A stretch of DNA of 64,000 bases from Polyporus tsugae (taxonomy: Eukaryota; Basidiomycota; Agaricomycetes; Polyporales; Polyporaceae). Position 1 is the stretch's first letter; every line of letters begins with the position of its first letter. The notes below the pieces were generated by a model, which saw only the letters and a list, made by a program, of their open reading frames with translations, made no database searches and was not told the DNA's origin. Location of the stretch: the NCBI GenBank assembly GCA_024305745.1, contig JAHRBS010000004.1:4526001-4590000 (forward strand), in the 5' to 3' direction. This document shows, in pieces, positions 47,260-59,473 of this stretch. Both the position numbers and the translations under genes were made by a program.

Positions 47260-49719
47260 CTAGTAATCCCGCACCTTTGCACGTCGCACCTCGTGCGTAG
47301 CTTCGTTGAGTTCCTGAAGATAGACAAATATCACATTAGTCTGGATCTGAGGAACAGCGCAAAGGACTTCACATTACCTTGCATATATCCTCGGACAGAT
47401 TCCTGAACACTTCCTTGAATTGGCCGTAGGTGATTGCCAAGTCTGGATCACCATCGAGAAGACGCTTGAGGTACAAGTTCCTTCGATGATTGCCCGCAAT
47501 CAGCCTGAGAATGGTAAGATATATTCGGAAAATATACGTACTGCTCGCTGGCAATTCCCTCCTGATATGCGAGTCTTGCAGGCTCCTTGTCTTTGGGCAT
47601 ACACCGCCTTGTGGGTTTGCTGCCTGCTTGGGGGGCAGGCTTGGGGTCTCCCCTACTTGCCTGTGGCTCGGACGGCGGAATTGCTGAACTGTTGGTGGAC
47701 GTTGTCATGGCGGCGCTCGACGACTGTCCAATCAGCTGTGGGCTGGGTGGACTTAATTCCGGTGTGCCGGCGTCGTGTCCGGAGCACGGAGTGGGTGTCT
47801 CGATGCTGGCACTGCATAAAATCAAAGTTAGACAGATCCTCAGCGTAGATGTATTTGTCAGCTTACAATGGGGTCTTCACCGGGACAATGGCTCTGGGCT
47901 TTGGTGGACCACCGGACAGCTGCATGTTGTGTGCTCGAAGTTTAATGGCTGCGGAACTTGAAGACAATTGGACACTTACATGCACGTGGGATATTGATAT
48001 GGCGGGCTGTGACGGGCACGGGGGGAGCAACATGGGCTCGGACAAAGATGGCGGGAGCGGCATGGGTGGGGACAGTGGCGGCGCACCAGATGAGCACGAC
48101 AGTGGCGGGAGCGGCATACTGGACGAAGACGATGGTGGCGTACCAGGCGCAGACGACAATGGCAAGGGCGGCATACTGGATAAGGTCGACAGCGGTACAC
48201 CAGGCGAAGACAACGGCGGCGCACCGGGCAAAGATGAAGGCAGCGGCGCACCGGACGAGGACAGCGATGGTGCACCGGACAAAGACGATGACGGCGGCAG
48301 TGCACCGGATGAAGACGATGGCGGCGGTGCACCGGACGAAGACGGCAGGAGTGCCACGGACAAAGGCAAAGGTGACAGGAGCTCAAAAGTAGCCGGCCGG
48401 AGCGTTGGGGACTTGAATGAGGGCAGCGCAGGGTTGAGTGAAGACGGCGGGAGAGAGGAGGGGGCCAAAGAGGGAGAAGGGAGCGGGGTGGTATGAGAGA
48501 AAGGTGGCTGTGATGATGAGGGTGCGTATATGGCTGGTTGGACTGATAGGACAGGGGTAGAGGAGGTTGCACTGGAGGCTGGGATGGGGGTAGAGGAGGT
48601 ATCACGAGAGGCCGGAGGGTCTGGTTTGGCCCGCTTGTTTGCATCGTCCTTGCCCCCCCCCCGCTTGCATTTCTTGGGCACAGGACTCTCAATGTCAAAG
48701 CCCTTGGTGACGTAGCTGTACATCTGCTTAAGCAGAGTGTCAGTCTTCCAAGTCCCATTGTCACAATAGCGCAGGAACTCGAAACCACGAGACATGGTGA
48801 CATGGATATATGCGCGTGCTTCATGCCCGAGGTTAGTCTCCGTGGGAGTCGCCTGTCCACTCCAAAGCAGGGAATGGATGCATGCACGCATGCGTCTCCA
48901 TATATCCGTTGCAACATATCCCAACACCATTACCCCGTTCTTATCCTCAAGGTAATGCTGGGCCATGTTGATACTGTTGTCATGCTGTCCCTGCTTACCA
49001 CCGCCCTGGTTTCTTTCCTCCTTCCATTTTCCAGATTCCCACCACTTGAGCCTCGACCTGTCGGGTCTGAGAGGCTTCGGAAACTCCCAGCCATGGCCCA
49101 AAATGACGCGACCTTTGGAGAAGGTAGGAATGGGCTGCGTTTTGACGGACTCGTCCGGCTCCATGCCGATCAGCTGAGGGAGCTTGGCAACGATAGAGTC
49201 GTAATTCTTCCTGGACAATTGTGGTGTCTTTTAGTTAAGTAAAAGGGATGATTAGTATGGTGCTTACTTGTAGATGTGGTTCTCCGTTTCGAGCTCGAGT
49301 GCACGGCATTGAAGATTATCGACTTGCTGTTGAAGGAGGAGATAGGTTGCATTCTGATATCAAGCCTGCTGGTTCTCGGTGGCTTGCATGATACACGACC
49401 CCTGGGTTGGATGACCATTCAAGTAAAAATGTGTCAGATGTCAGAGAGATGGAGAGATACTTACATGCGGCCCATCTAGTTGAATATGGTCTGCGGAGAT
49501 CCGAAAGTCAGCACCTTGGGGTCCTGAGAGCGCTGGATGGCCACGAGAGCTCGACAACCTCGACAAATTGAACAGATTGGAGTGATCGAAGGGTGGTTGA
49601 GCAGATATAGGAGTCATGGGTGGGTCCGATGTGTCTCGATGGGAGGTCAAAAAGTTAGAGAGTGGAGGGAAATTGCTGTTGGCATGGGTATACAGAGAAA
49701 AAGAGCGTGAGGTTTCCAT
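47260..49719 (-). CDS. Repeat-rich protein, probably transposon-associated
   Basis: Predicted 703-residue protein in six exons: 49719-49465, 49353-49268, 49210-47867, 47811-47542, 47480-47378 and 47313-47260. After a serine/proline-rich N-terminus comes a short coiled coil (LLLQQQVDNLQCRALELETE). Next is a conserved core around residues 115-265 (ILGHGWEFPKPLRPDRSRLK, VMVLGYVATDIWRRMRACIH, TWKTDTLLKQMYSYVTKGFD) and a basic CKRGGGKDDANKRAK patch. A 300-residue low-complexity region of GAPxSSS-type repeats follows. The C-terminus (LKRLLDGDPDLAITYGQFKE) is compact again. Similar cores occur in proteins repeated many times in mushroom genomes, so I read it as cargo or an accessory gene of a mobile element; this is inference, supported by the transposase 1.4 kb upstream on the same strand. 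The acceptor of exon 2 is uncertain because an earlier acceptor would bring in a stop. Confidence 0.65.
48060..48350. repeat. Minisatellite inside the repeat-rich gene
   Basis: Imperfect tandem units of about 24-30 bases (plus-strand pattern like ggcggcgcaccggacgaaga) within exon 3. They encode the GAPxSSS repeats on the minus strand and also keep an unrelated Asp/Gly-rich frame open on the plus strand. Confidence 0.8.
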
Positions 49720-51125
49720 ATTATGGAGATAGATAGTATCTTAGTGAGTGAGAGAAATATTAATGAGTGGATGTAGTATGCATCGGGTGGAGGTGGGCGC
49801 GAGGAGAGAAAATGGCGACAAATAGCCCCAGGAGGTACAACGTCCGAATTAGGCAAGGTGCATATTGGACGGCTTCATCACCAAAATGGCGGCAAAGTGG
49901 CAAGGCAGGTAATAATCCTGCTGTTAATAATCAGCTTACTGTGCCAACAATGATTTTATATTGATTATAACGCAATGTAAGTCGGCCGGAATCCTTGGGC
50001 CAGTCGCAACCGGCTGAGATGATGGGGGCGCTTGCAACCGCCTTGCCACCAGCTTGCGACCTCCTCCCAAGCCTCTTGTATCTGCTTACTATCTTGCGTT
50101 CTCTTGCGATGCTCTGGCAAGTACACCTCCCATCACATCAAACTGCTGGAGCCTTCCATCATGAACTGTACAGCACGTCGCCGGGGTTTCAATTGTGCTC
50201 CCTTAAAAACCTCCCCTCCGCTTCACTCGTTATTTCTCTCCCTTACTTCAACCCCACTGCCGTTGATCAGGAATACGGTAAGTCCTCCCTCAATTCTTCC
50301 CTCATTTGTGCCACGATACCACTGCATGCAAGGCCTCCAAGGTACATCCTGCATACCGTACCAAGCCAGTGCTCAGTGTCTTGGGAAACACTGGGGTTGG
50401 CTGCGTCCTTGGCTTCTCTCGGGTGCGTCTCCGTTCTCTGCGGTGTGGCTCAGGCTCTCGCGATCGTCTACGATACTCCTCTGGATGCTGGCTCGCTGGC
50501 GGCATCTGACTCTCCTCATCGTGTTGCCCTCCTGTCTCCGGAGCTCCCCTGGTCCCCATCACTGATGGACGGTGTCATCATTGCCGTCACCGTCACCGCC
50601 ATTGTCGCCGTACAGCCTCCATTGCGAGCTCCCGGTTGCTTACTAGTACCTGTACTATGTAGATACCGCTTCTCTCTCATGTATGGCCCATTGTTGGTAG
50701 CTACTACAATATACATATTTTGGCACAATTTCTATCAAGTCGGATGTTTGCAATCAGCCTGGAATAAAATCTAGAACAATGGAATGCTTGGATTGTCTGT
50801 CATCCTCGCGCACCTTGCAACCTGATGGCATTATGGCGTTCATTGCCATTGACTTACTCATATCTTACAACCAACTTGCAACTAGCCCCACCTCGTCATA
50901 GTGTAACTATGATAGATTGGGAGTTCACAATTATTACATCGCATAAAATGACATTACAATACATTGCAATCCTCTTGCAATCCCCTGTAAGATCCATGCC
51001 AAAACGGTGATGTTGGTGCATTTGATGCCTGGTGAATCCGACTCAGGCTGTGAAAATTTGAAACTATTTCTTTGATTTTATGCATCTACTACTACTGAGT
51101 GTACATTACGTATTTCAGCGGAGTG
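49720..51125. other. Noncoding part of the mobile-element region
   Basis: About 1.4 kb between the two minus-strand element genes. It is dotted with TTGCAA-type words, for example near 50027, 50816, 50875, 50960 and 50971. A 259-codon frame is open on the plus strand from about 49995 to 50774. It is hydrophobic and leucine-rich but has no recognised family, and I do not accept it as a gene. A short inverted pair, GCAATGTA near 49972 and TACATTGC near 50959, flanks this stretch. Confidence 0.4.
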
Positions 51126-54100
51126 CTAATCTACCTCAGGCTCGTCTTCATCTGGTTCCAATATATGTGAATCTAAGCCAGGACCATGATCTACACTAAG
51201 CTTCTCCATCACAAAATAAACAGTCTGACCGTCTTTAGCATCTGGATGTGGCAACGATGTGCACGGAATCATCGCTACACATGATAGGATACTCTTTACT
51301 TCGATGACAGCCAGCCGCTCACGCTCAGTCTCAGGTATACAGCATGCCCAGACTGCCCCAGAAGACACCTGCAGAAGATCTTCGTTTGGTGCACCGTACT
51401 TCGATACTATGGCCAATGTGTGGGTGACGCTTCCTATCTTGCATCTGAAATAGTACTGGACCTCGGCATACCTGAATGAACGCTGGTGCGAGGAGAGGGA
51501 GATTGCATACTACGGAAACACATGTAAGTTCAAGTTAGTATACGGCGTGATGGACATTCAAAGTGCAGTGAGCATACTACAAAACTGCGCCATACCTTAA
51601 CATTTCGTGAGATCCATGTCATTCCATTTTGGACCTCCTTCCATGCCGACCTGCATACTTGTGAGTTTGGCAGGCGACATTGAGCCCAGCGCTGTACCCG
51701 ACTGCACATCGTCTCGACCCACACCTCGCGAGCTTGGCCCATGCCCATGAGACCCTCGAGGTACCAGAATATCACCATGTCTTCATGATCGCCCACCTGT
51801 CGAGGCCTGTCTTCATGAGGGTGAAGGAGAGAAAACCCATCACTAAGGTCAATGCGTGGAACCTTGCTCGGAGTCGCATCGCCCTCGAGATCGGGAAGCG
51901 TGGCCGTAAGAGTGTTCACTCGAGCGCGGCGGAGTGCACGCTCGGATAGGTTTGCATACGGATTTGATGGTTGTCGTATTTCCCCTCCGAGATTGCCAAT
52001 GATGCATTCCATCGTGAATTGAGAAGTGCAGATGAGCGAGCCGATTTGGAGCATTTCGGACAGCATGTGACAAACTGCATGAATGCACTGCGGCACGAAA
52101 TGCATGCGCGCAATCTTCTGTTGAACATAGATCCTCTCATACTCATCGACGAAAGTGCAGAGAAGGAGGTGGGCACGTTCGCGTTGACAGCGTGTTGACT
52201 CCCACTGGAAGACGATGCGCGCCCTGGCCACAAGCTTGCAGTAGTTCGCCCAGTACCAGTCAGGGAGTTTTCCATAGAGCATGGCGGGAGCCAGCCCATA
52301 GAACCAGTTGAGGAATTCCCAACACTTGTATCCACTAGAGATCTTGTCGGCGGGGTTACGGGGAGGACGATCGAAAGACCCGGGTAGATAGTGTCGTGCT
52401 GCCACAACCTCGGCACCATGATTCACCCAAACATTGTCAATAAGGCAAACCCAGTCCCAGAGGGCTTTGCTATCCCCATTCTTGGTGTCGCAGTTGATGG
52501 TACCATGCCATAGACTGTAGAGAAGGTCAGGAATGTTGAGCCCAAAGAGGTGCATGATGTCGCCGGAGAAGAGTTTGGGGATTGGGAACATATGAGCGGG
52601 CGAAAGGCCGGAGAATATGCTGGGTCTGCTCAGTCCGGTCTTGAGTCGACGTGTGTGATAGTTTGTCTCGGAAGTCGCCCCGCGCAAGTACAGTAAGTCA
52701 GCATTGTACTGTGCGGGTGAAGAGACCAGGACGGTGTAAGGCCCGTAGTCGTCATGCAAGCATCCTCGTTCGCTGTAGCCTTGCGGCTTGAGACTGACAG
52801 GATAATAGTGCAAGCCGCCAGGCTTCCGACGCCCGATTTGCCCACATAAATAGCAACAACCCATCTTGCCATGGTGGGCGACGTAGCCAGTTTGATCAGG
52901 AGCGCCAACAGCGTCTGCCTCTCCTAGGACAATCCAGGGTCGTGAGATGTACTTGACATCTCGAGTGGCATCCCAGATCCAGAAGCTGGTACGCTGGAGA
53001 GCGGCGATGTGGTGGAAACCGGGGAAGAGAAATGAATCGGCATGCTTCGGTTTTGTCGGGCCAGGGATGATAGCCCCGGGAAGGATAAACCTCTTCTTGT
53101 ACTGCTTTTCCGGGGAGACGTCCACGAGGATCCAGATGTATATCCAGACATTTGAAGCCTTGTGTTCATAGAGCTGCACGCCGTCCATCGAGAAGACCAG
53201 ACAAAGGTCTTCGTTGGCGATGCGTCCATGCTGAAACGCATCCCAGAAGTCCGATCCCTCAATGATATTGGTGATGCGGTCAAGCTCTCCATTCTCCTCC
53301 AGTTCGCGCATGATCCGACCCATTTGACCCTGCCGATGTCGCATGTCCCGTGCGCCTTCTGGAGAACGAAAATGTGCCTAAACTTGCGGACCGACGGGAT
53401 ATGTGTTGAATGTACGACGGGCCTTCTTGATTGGCTTAGATTTCGCGAGCAGCTCTTGGTCGTATCGGGGTTCGGAGCAGAACTTGCAGGTCTCGAGGTC
53501 CTCCCACGGCCCAGTGTACGCCATGCAACTCCTCGGACACATATCATGAGTGAGTGGGTGGATACTGGTGAGCTCTGCTATTTTCTTCTTGATGGAGTGG
53601 TGGGACAGGATGTCGTCGTCAGGGTGGCGCTCGAGGATCGCTTTCCGTGTCTCGACATAGATCTTCTCTGAACCGTCAGTGTCTGCCAGGAAGAGTTTGA
53701 CTGAGAGCCGTTCATCCGGTGTGAGAGTCGCAGGGACTGTGAGAGGCTCCCGCAGGAGACGTTTGATCGCATCTTCACTGAGTTTCGAGTCTTCAAGGCG
53801 GGGGTTCTCGCGAAGTTTGTCCACAAAGATCTGGGACATGTCGACGGTGGAGATTCCAGTTTTGCGCGGCGGAATGTAGGCTGTATCCTGGGCCTTGTAA
53901 CGAAGAGAGAGATCATCGAGTTCACCAGGATCGGGGAGAGCGGTGTCCAGTTCATCGAGATCAATGTGAGAGAAGGCCCAGGGCGACTGGGATGAAGAAG
54001 TGTCCTCAAGGTCATCGAAGACGGGTGTGGCATCGTCTGGCGCGAAACCAAGGAGAGATGCTATCTCCAACCGTGGTGCCCTCGAAGGTCGTGATTGGTG

Positions 54101-54712
54101 TTCGACCTGCACATAGAAAGGGTTGCTTCTATGTCAGATATCTATTGCAGCCCCCACACGTATAACACTTACGTTGATCACAGGTTCGTCCGGCGAGTCT
54201 GCTGGATCCGAATCGGCACCTCTGGATCGCCCGGGCCCCAGTTCGAAAGTGTTGCCCTCAGGAACATCCGCGTGCACCGGCGGAGAACCGACAAAGGAAG
54301 GTGCGGGATACTCTGGATCAGGGTTTTCGATCTGAACCTGCGGGGATCTCGAGAAAGAAGACGTCTGGGCTGTAAGGTAAGCAATATGAACCCGCAATCG
54401 ATCAAAGGAAGCACATACAGGGAGCACCTGGCCGGCTTCAATTGGCTCAGCCTCAGCCGCAGGACCCTCCGCATGCTCGGGCGATGAGGTGGACGGCCGG
54501 AAGCGCTTTCGAAGGGACTCCTCGACGTCACCTCCAAGGACATTCCTCACACGCTTCAAAGGTGTCGGAAGGGAAGGATCTGGTGCGGCGATATATCCCA
54601 TCGCAATTTGGGAATTGCGCTCCTCTTTGTGACTGAACCAAGTGGAGCGCGACACCGTAGTCTGACTTTTCTTGACGCAGGTCAGGCAGCCGCACGGGTA
54701 CTTCTGTTCCGA
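51126..54712 (-). pseudogene. Plavaka-like DNA transposase, one in-frame stop
   Basis: A large transposase of about 1,100 codons on the minus strand, nearly intact. The N-terminus (MSEQKYPCGCLTCVKK) carries a cysteine-rich motif. A linker with introns near 54420-54360 and 54170-54110 follows. The conserved start of the transposase region is TCMAYTGPW-like (CPRSCMAYTGPWEDLETCKF, about 53530), with FCSEPRYD next. The central block includes LVFSMDGVQLYEHKASNVWI, FLFPGFHHIAALQRTSFWIW and HHGKMGCCYLCGQIGRRKPG. GDIMHLFGLNIPDLLYSLWH and IIGNLGGEIRQPSNPYANLS follow. After an intron (about 51598-51514) the C-terminal domain reads YAEVQYYFRCKIGSVTHTLA and VSSGAVWACCIPETERERLA. One TAG at 53378-53380 interrupts the frame, where relatives have a glutamine in my recollection. 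No other damage seen. Plavaka elements belong to the KDZ/CACTA-like group in mushrooms. Confidence 0.85.
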
Positions 54713-55792
54713 CATAGCGCTGTATGGAAGATCCTGTGGCCGTGTATTTATCACTGGATTACTGACAGGGTATGAGAAAATGAGTGAAAGTGTATGAATC
54801 GCACTGCTTACCTAGCGTAAACGAGAGGCAGAGACACTACACCTCGCCGCGTCGGCGTCAGGGTCACGAAGAGGCAAGTCGAGTGGACTGCAAAACACGC
54901 ATGCACAAAGGTATCGCAGGACGCACACTTGATCATTCCAGCATACGAGGACAATTCATGATATATCGACATTATTCTACGTTCGACCTGTTCACTGTCA
55001 GCGGGATGCACACCGCTGCGTGCGCGATATGCAAGGAGGATGATGGTGGTGTAAGTGAGAGGACAAAGGTGCCGGCGCCTGGCCCATTTATCGCAGCCAT
55101 TCGCCATCATTCGTCGGACTGCTGTTCCCATTCCCCACAATTCGGTATATTTCGAGCCTGTTCTCACTGGGGTTGAGCGTTAAGCGCTTAAGCTCGTGAA
55201 GCATTTCGGAATTTCGGAATTTCTGATAATATATGTATATAGCTCGCGCTCCACTCGAACCTCCCTCCGACAATCTGCTCGACCTCGCCAGACGGTCCGC
55301 TCTACAGACGTGTCTGCCGTAGGCCCTCGGAGTCGTAGGCCTCAATATCCTTGTTCTACTTACCACCGAGCATCCGCAGTAGCTCTGAGAGGTCTGACTA
55401 ACAGATACAAATGATTGTCCTCGAGAGGGATCATGAATGAAAGCATTACTCAAGTACATGTTGGGGTGCCTCAAGGCCTCGGACCAGGAAAATCCTTAAG
55501 AATTGAGCAAGGTTGTGATGGTTTGCAAGGCGCTGTCAGTCTCCAGACCACATTGCTGACGTGCATATCATACAGTTTACACAACCCCAGATTGGACCTT
55601 CTCGTCCCCGTGGTCTTCACCATCATACTGCGCCCTCTTATCGGCCATCTCTCCCTCTGCGTCCAGTCACAGACGACCCTCGCTGGCGGCCCACCCACCC
55701 CTGTCTGCCCTCCCGCTCTAAAATTCCACTATCGGCAGTTTATCGTGACAACCCCAACCTCTCGCACAGTCCCAACCCCTCGCGCAGCAGCG
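54713..55792. other. Spacer between transposase and biotin ligase
   Basis: About 1.1 kb. Promoter side of the transposase gene and 5' flank of the biotin ligase copy. Several open frames, none supported. No terminal inverted repeat could be identified here. Confidence 0.4.
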
Positions 55793-57968
55793 ATAAACGT
55801 CCTCGTCTACTCGGGGCTCGACACAGGCTCCACCCCTCTGGCGCACACGTTCGCCTCCCTCCGCACGCTCCTCGCACCCAAAGTACTACGCTGTCCAACC
55901 CATCGACCAGAAGACCCTTCACACCCAGCCCTGGGCCGCGTCCTGCGCGCTTCTTGTCTTCCCCCCCCTTCCAGCCCTTGTCTGCTACAAGCCCCTTCTT
56001 ACCCGCCTCCCGCGCGGAGATCCAGACATACGTCGAAGGAGGGGGAAAGCTCCTCGCAATCGGTGCGGGCGTGCGGGTTGCAGCTAGACGGGGACGAGGT
56101 CCTGCAGGTGTCTCAGCGCTGTCGACACAGCTCGCGTCCGTCGACATCAGCGCGCCTGAAGTCTTACCCACTCCGGAGAACCCCATTCTCGGGGATGGAG
56201 ACGCAGATGGGCTCGCGTTCTCACTCATTCCAAGTCCGGGGTTAGAAGAAGAGGCAGGACGCGACGCGACGTCGATACGCCTCGCTGACGGGACGCAACT
56301 CGAGGACATCTTGCGCGCGGGCGTCGTTGATATCCCACAGACGGAGGCTTCTTCCGGGCGTATCACGTCCCTCTCGCACTACATCTCGGGCGGTACTTCC
56401 GACGTCGCGGCCGTTAGAGCGTCCGTCGGCCAGGGCGCCGCTGCCTTCTGGAGCGCGCACGTTGAGGCACCCATCACGAGCGACCCCGCACAGGAGAACG
56501 TGCGCCTACAAGCGCTGCGAAAAACCCTCGAGAGCCTTGGTCTGCACCTCCCAGAAAACACGGCCGGAGATCTCGGGGTCGCCCCGCGCCCGCCGCCCCA
56601 GATCCTGACCGGCGCGCCGTGGCGCGCGGGCGTCATTGACTGTACCATCCGTGCACTCCAGGTGCCCAACCTCGCGTCTGCCGCGCCGTACAGGTTCAAG
56701 GACAGACACGACACGTTCCCTTTTCACCCACAAAGCGCCGCGACGCGGGTGTTCGCGGAGCAGCGGGAGTCTGTGAAGACGCTCAATGATGATCCCGAGA
56801 CGTGGAACCCGAAGCATATCGTCGTGTACTGCGATGACGCGACGCCCCCGAAGGATCTGACACCGAAGTTTGACATCAGGACGTATTACGAGGAGCTCAA
56901 GACAGCGCGCGACCAGCGCGGGTGCCGAGAGACCTACAGGGACGGTGCATGGGGGATCGGGGAGGCGCTGCTGTACGGGGAGATCGTGACGAGTACGCAG
57001 ACGATGCTAGACAAGTCTGTTCCCTATCGCTCCGACCCTTTCCTTCTCACCTCACCCTCGCCCGTGGCCCGGCCCAGGAACACGCGCTTGCTCGATAAGC
57101 CCCCGACGCCCCTCCTCTCCCTCGCCTCGACGCAACTCACCGGCCGCGGCCGCGGTGCGAACGTCTGGCTGTCTCCGCCGGGTTGCCTCATGTTTTCTCT
57201 CCTGCTGCGCGTGCCGCTCGCTGTGCTCCCGGCCAAGAAGCTCGTGTTCATTCAGTATCTCTTCGCGCTCGCCGTCGTGGAGGCGTGCCGCGCCGCCGGC
57301 GTGCTGGGCGATGAGGTGGGCTCGAGCGTGAGGATCAAGTGGCCGAACGACATCTATGGGCTCACGCAGGATGGGGAGAAGAAGAAGGTCGGGGGGATCC
57401 TCGTCAATACGAGCTTTGAGGCGGGGAAGGTTGAGGTGGTCATCGGTGTGTTCTTCCATGATCTTTTTTTCCACCCTCTGCCCCCACTGATGTATGCATA
57501 CGCGTACGTACACAGGCTGCGGCCTGAACGTCCTCAGCGCTCCGCCGATCTTGTCCCTCGCGCAACTGCTCCCTCCGGGTCACGGACGCGCCCCGGCGAC
57601 GATGGAGCGCACCGTGGCGGCGATAATGGCGCGCTTCGAGCGCATGTGGATCGACTTCCTCTACACGCGCGGCTCGTTCGAGCCCTTCATGGACCTCTAC
57701 CTGGAGCGCTGGCTCCACTCGTGCGTCTCCTGCTCCCGCTCTCTCAGTCTTCCCCCCGCTGACGCGACGCAGGGATCAGGAGGTGATGCTCACGACGGTG
57801 ACGCCACCTCGCAAGGTGCGCATCGTCGACATCACGCCCGACCATGGTTTGCTCGGGACGCTACTGGAACCTGGGCGGGATGGGGGCATGGAGTATATCG
57901 ACTTGCAGCCGGACGGGAACAGCTTTGATATGCTGGTGGGGTTGATCAAGACCAAGGTAAGACACTAG
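55793..57968 (+). pseudogene. Biotin-protein ligase with damaged N-terminus
   Basis: Biotin-protein ligase makes biotinyl-AMP and attaches biotin to carboxylases. The catalytic part is complete over four exons (to 57014, 57078-57445, 57516-57720, 57773-57968). Motifs are STQLTGRGRGANVWLSP, VRIKWPNDIYGL, KVGGILVNTS, and the GCGLNV turn split by an intron. The N-terminal glutaminase-like domain is degraded. It begins INVLVYSGLDTG with ATA at 55793 where the family has the start ATG. It changes frame near 55880 before YYAVQPIDQKTLHTQPWAAS. It changes again in a C-run near 55965 before AEIQTYVEGGGKLLAIGAG. No ATG opens the catalytic frame before about residue 480. So it is probably a damaged duplicate, unless the sequence has errors or an unseen upstream exon repairs it. 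A second fragment of the same gene lies at 35585-35840. Confidence 0.8.
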
Positions 57969-58308
57969 GAATTGGCAATGTTTTGGGTCTGCTCGAAATG
58001 CGGCCTTTACACGGAGGTGCAAGTGTCCGGCATAAGGAAGTTTCGCCGAGGGTGACACCGCCAGGTGGCTCGATACAGGGAAGCCGGGTGGTTTCGAGCT
58101 CGTTGGGATGTGGGTTAGGCGGCAGGCCCGTATTAGCTTTACGATTCCCGTTGAATGACATCGCAGTGCCACGATGTGATGTAAGATAGTTGGATTGAAG
58201 CAGCACGCTCCGCTTTTGTCTCCTCATGTCTCACTCCCCACGGGTAGCGCTAACACACTTTCTGTTCCGCAGGACCAAGAGACGAGGCCCTCGCCCTCTT
58301 GCTGGATC
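57969..58308. other. Spacer
   Basis: About 340 bases between the biotin ligase copy and the broken F-box gene. Nothing recognised. Confidence 0.5.
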
Positions 58309-59473
58309 ATGCACGACTCCCTCTCTATCCGGCATTCCATAGTGCTCCACGCCGTCCTCCCCATAGACGTATTCGAAGAGGTCGTGGACCAAGCCAGCGA
58401 CAATACCGCGTCCCTGCGACAACTTTCACTCACATGCAGCGCATTCCTACCCCGCGCTCGCTACCATCTTTTCAGCGACATGGTGATCAAGACTGTAGAA
58501 AGGATGAAGAGCTCGGGCGAGTTCCTCGACTCGCATCCGTGGCTTCCTCCTCTTATCCAAAGAGTTGCCTTTCGCATCGTTGTTCGTGATAGCCACCCTG
58601 ACAGTCTGCTCGATGTTGTCCCTGTACATCTCCTCTCCCGACTTCCAAGTCTGTGTTCGTGGACCATTGGGTCGGATTCAAACCCTAGGAATCGGCTGTC
58701 GCTCCACCGCCTAACGGTATCGTGTTACCGGAAATACAGCGTCGGCATCCAGAATCTGGAGCTGTCTCGCTTCACCCTCATGGATAACATATCAGACCTC
58801 ACGAGATTTCTCTCAGCATTCACCACCATCCAAAGCCTAACCTGCTCTCGCATTCTCTAGAAAAATAGTCCGAAAGAACACAATTCCTCCCCGTATGGTT
58901 CCTACACAAGCATGCTTCAGATTGCCCAAAAAACACTCCGGATCAAACATTTGCACGTGAGTTTTCGATCGCTTGCTAGTCATTTCGTACTTACGAGCTG
59001 ACGCTGCTAGGGTTCGAAGATCGGCCCGGGTGTACACATTAATGTAGCCGAGTACCTACTACTCGCCTCCAGTGCGTCCACGGTGAACAGTCTTACCCTG
59101 ACTGTCGATAGCACCGTACGTCAGGAAGACGACCACATTGGTGAGGTGCTCGAATGCTCTCTAGCCTGGCAATGACCTGATGACTTTACTAGATCGATTG
59201 GCAAAGTCGGCCAGTCGGTTCTCGCAGTTGCTGTCGCTGACACTTGTAATCCAGACCTTCAATCGCACCGTATGGGCGGAGGTATTACCACGAACCATCC
59301 GCAACACCACACGAATTCTCAAGCATGTCGAGAGCCGTCTCAGTGATGTGCGGGTAGAGTTTAAGCTGGATAGCATCGCCAGTCTTGGACCCTTGGTTTG
59401 GATTGACGGTCCTCCGTTGGAGGCGTGCAGAGCGTTGGAAGAGGCGCTTCTCAGCTTCGACCCTCCTGGATGA
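58309..59473 (+). pseudogene. F-box-like pseudogene
   Basis: Starts with an F-box-like segment, LPIDVFEEVVDQASDNTASL then LSLTCSAFLPRARYHLFSDM, and the mushroom-typical FLDSHPWLPPLIQRVAFRIV. The frame meets a TAG at 58858, directly after LTCSRIL. The match continues in the same frame beyond it (YTSMLQIAQKTLRIKHLHV), through a good intron (about 58960-59010), into INVAEYLLLASSASTVNSLT and ends in a stop near 59176. Another frame then carries on with LDRLAKSASRFSQLLSLTLV to 59473, ending EEALLSFDPPG. So there is one nonsense change and one frameshift in an otherwise well-preserved gene. Its final stop overlaps the start codon inferred for the next gene. Confidence 0.7.

Noticed and set aside
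47849..48496. 215-codon Asp/Gly-rich plus-strand frame
   Set aside because: It is the antisense reading of the GAPxSSS repeat region of the minus-strand gene; the repeat unit keeps both strands open.
49995..50774. 259-codon plus-strand open frame between the element genes
   Set aside because: Leucine/serine-rich translation with no recognised motif or splice context, in a stretch rich in short repeated words; chance opening is plausible.
46860..54900. Terminal inverted repeats of a CACTA/Plavaka element
   Set aside because: CACTA-like words occur (for example near 54830) but no convincing matching inverted partner or target duplication was found by eye.
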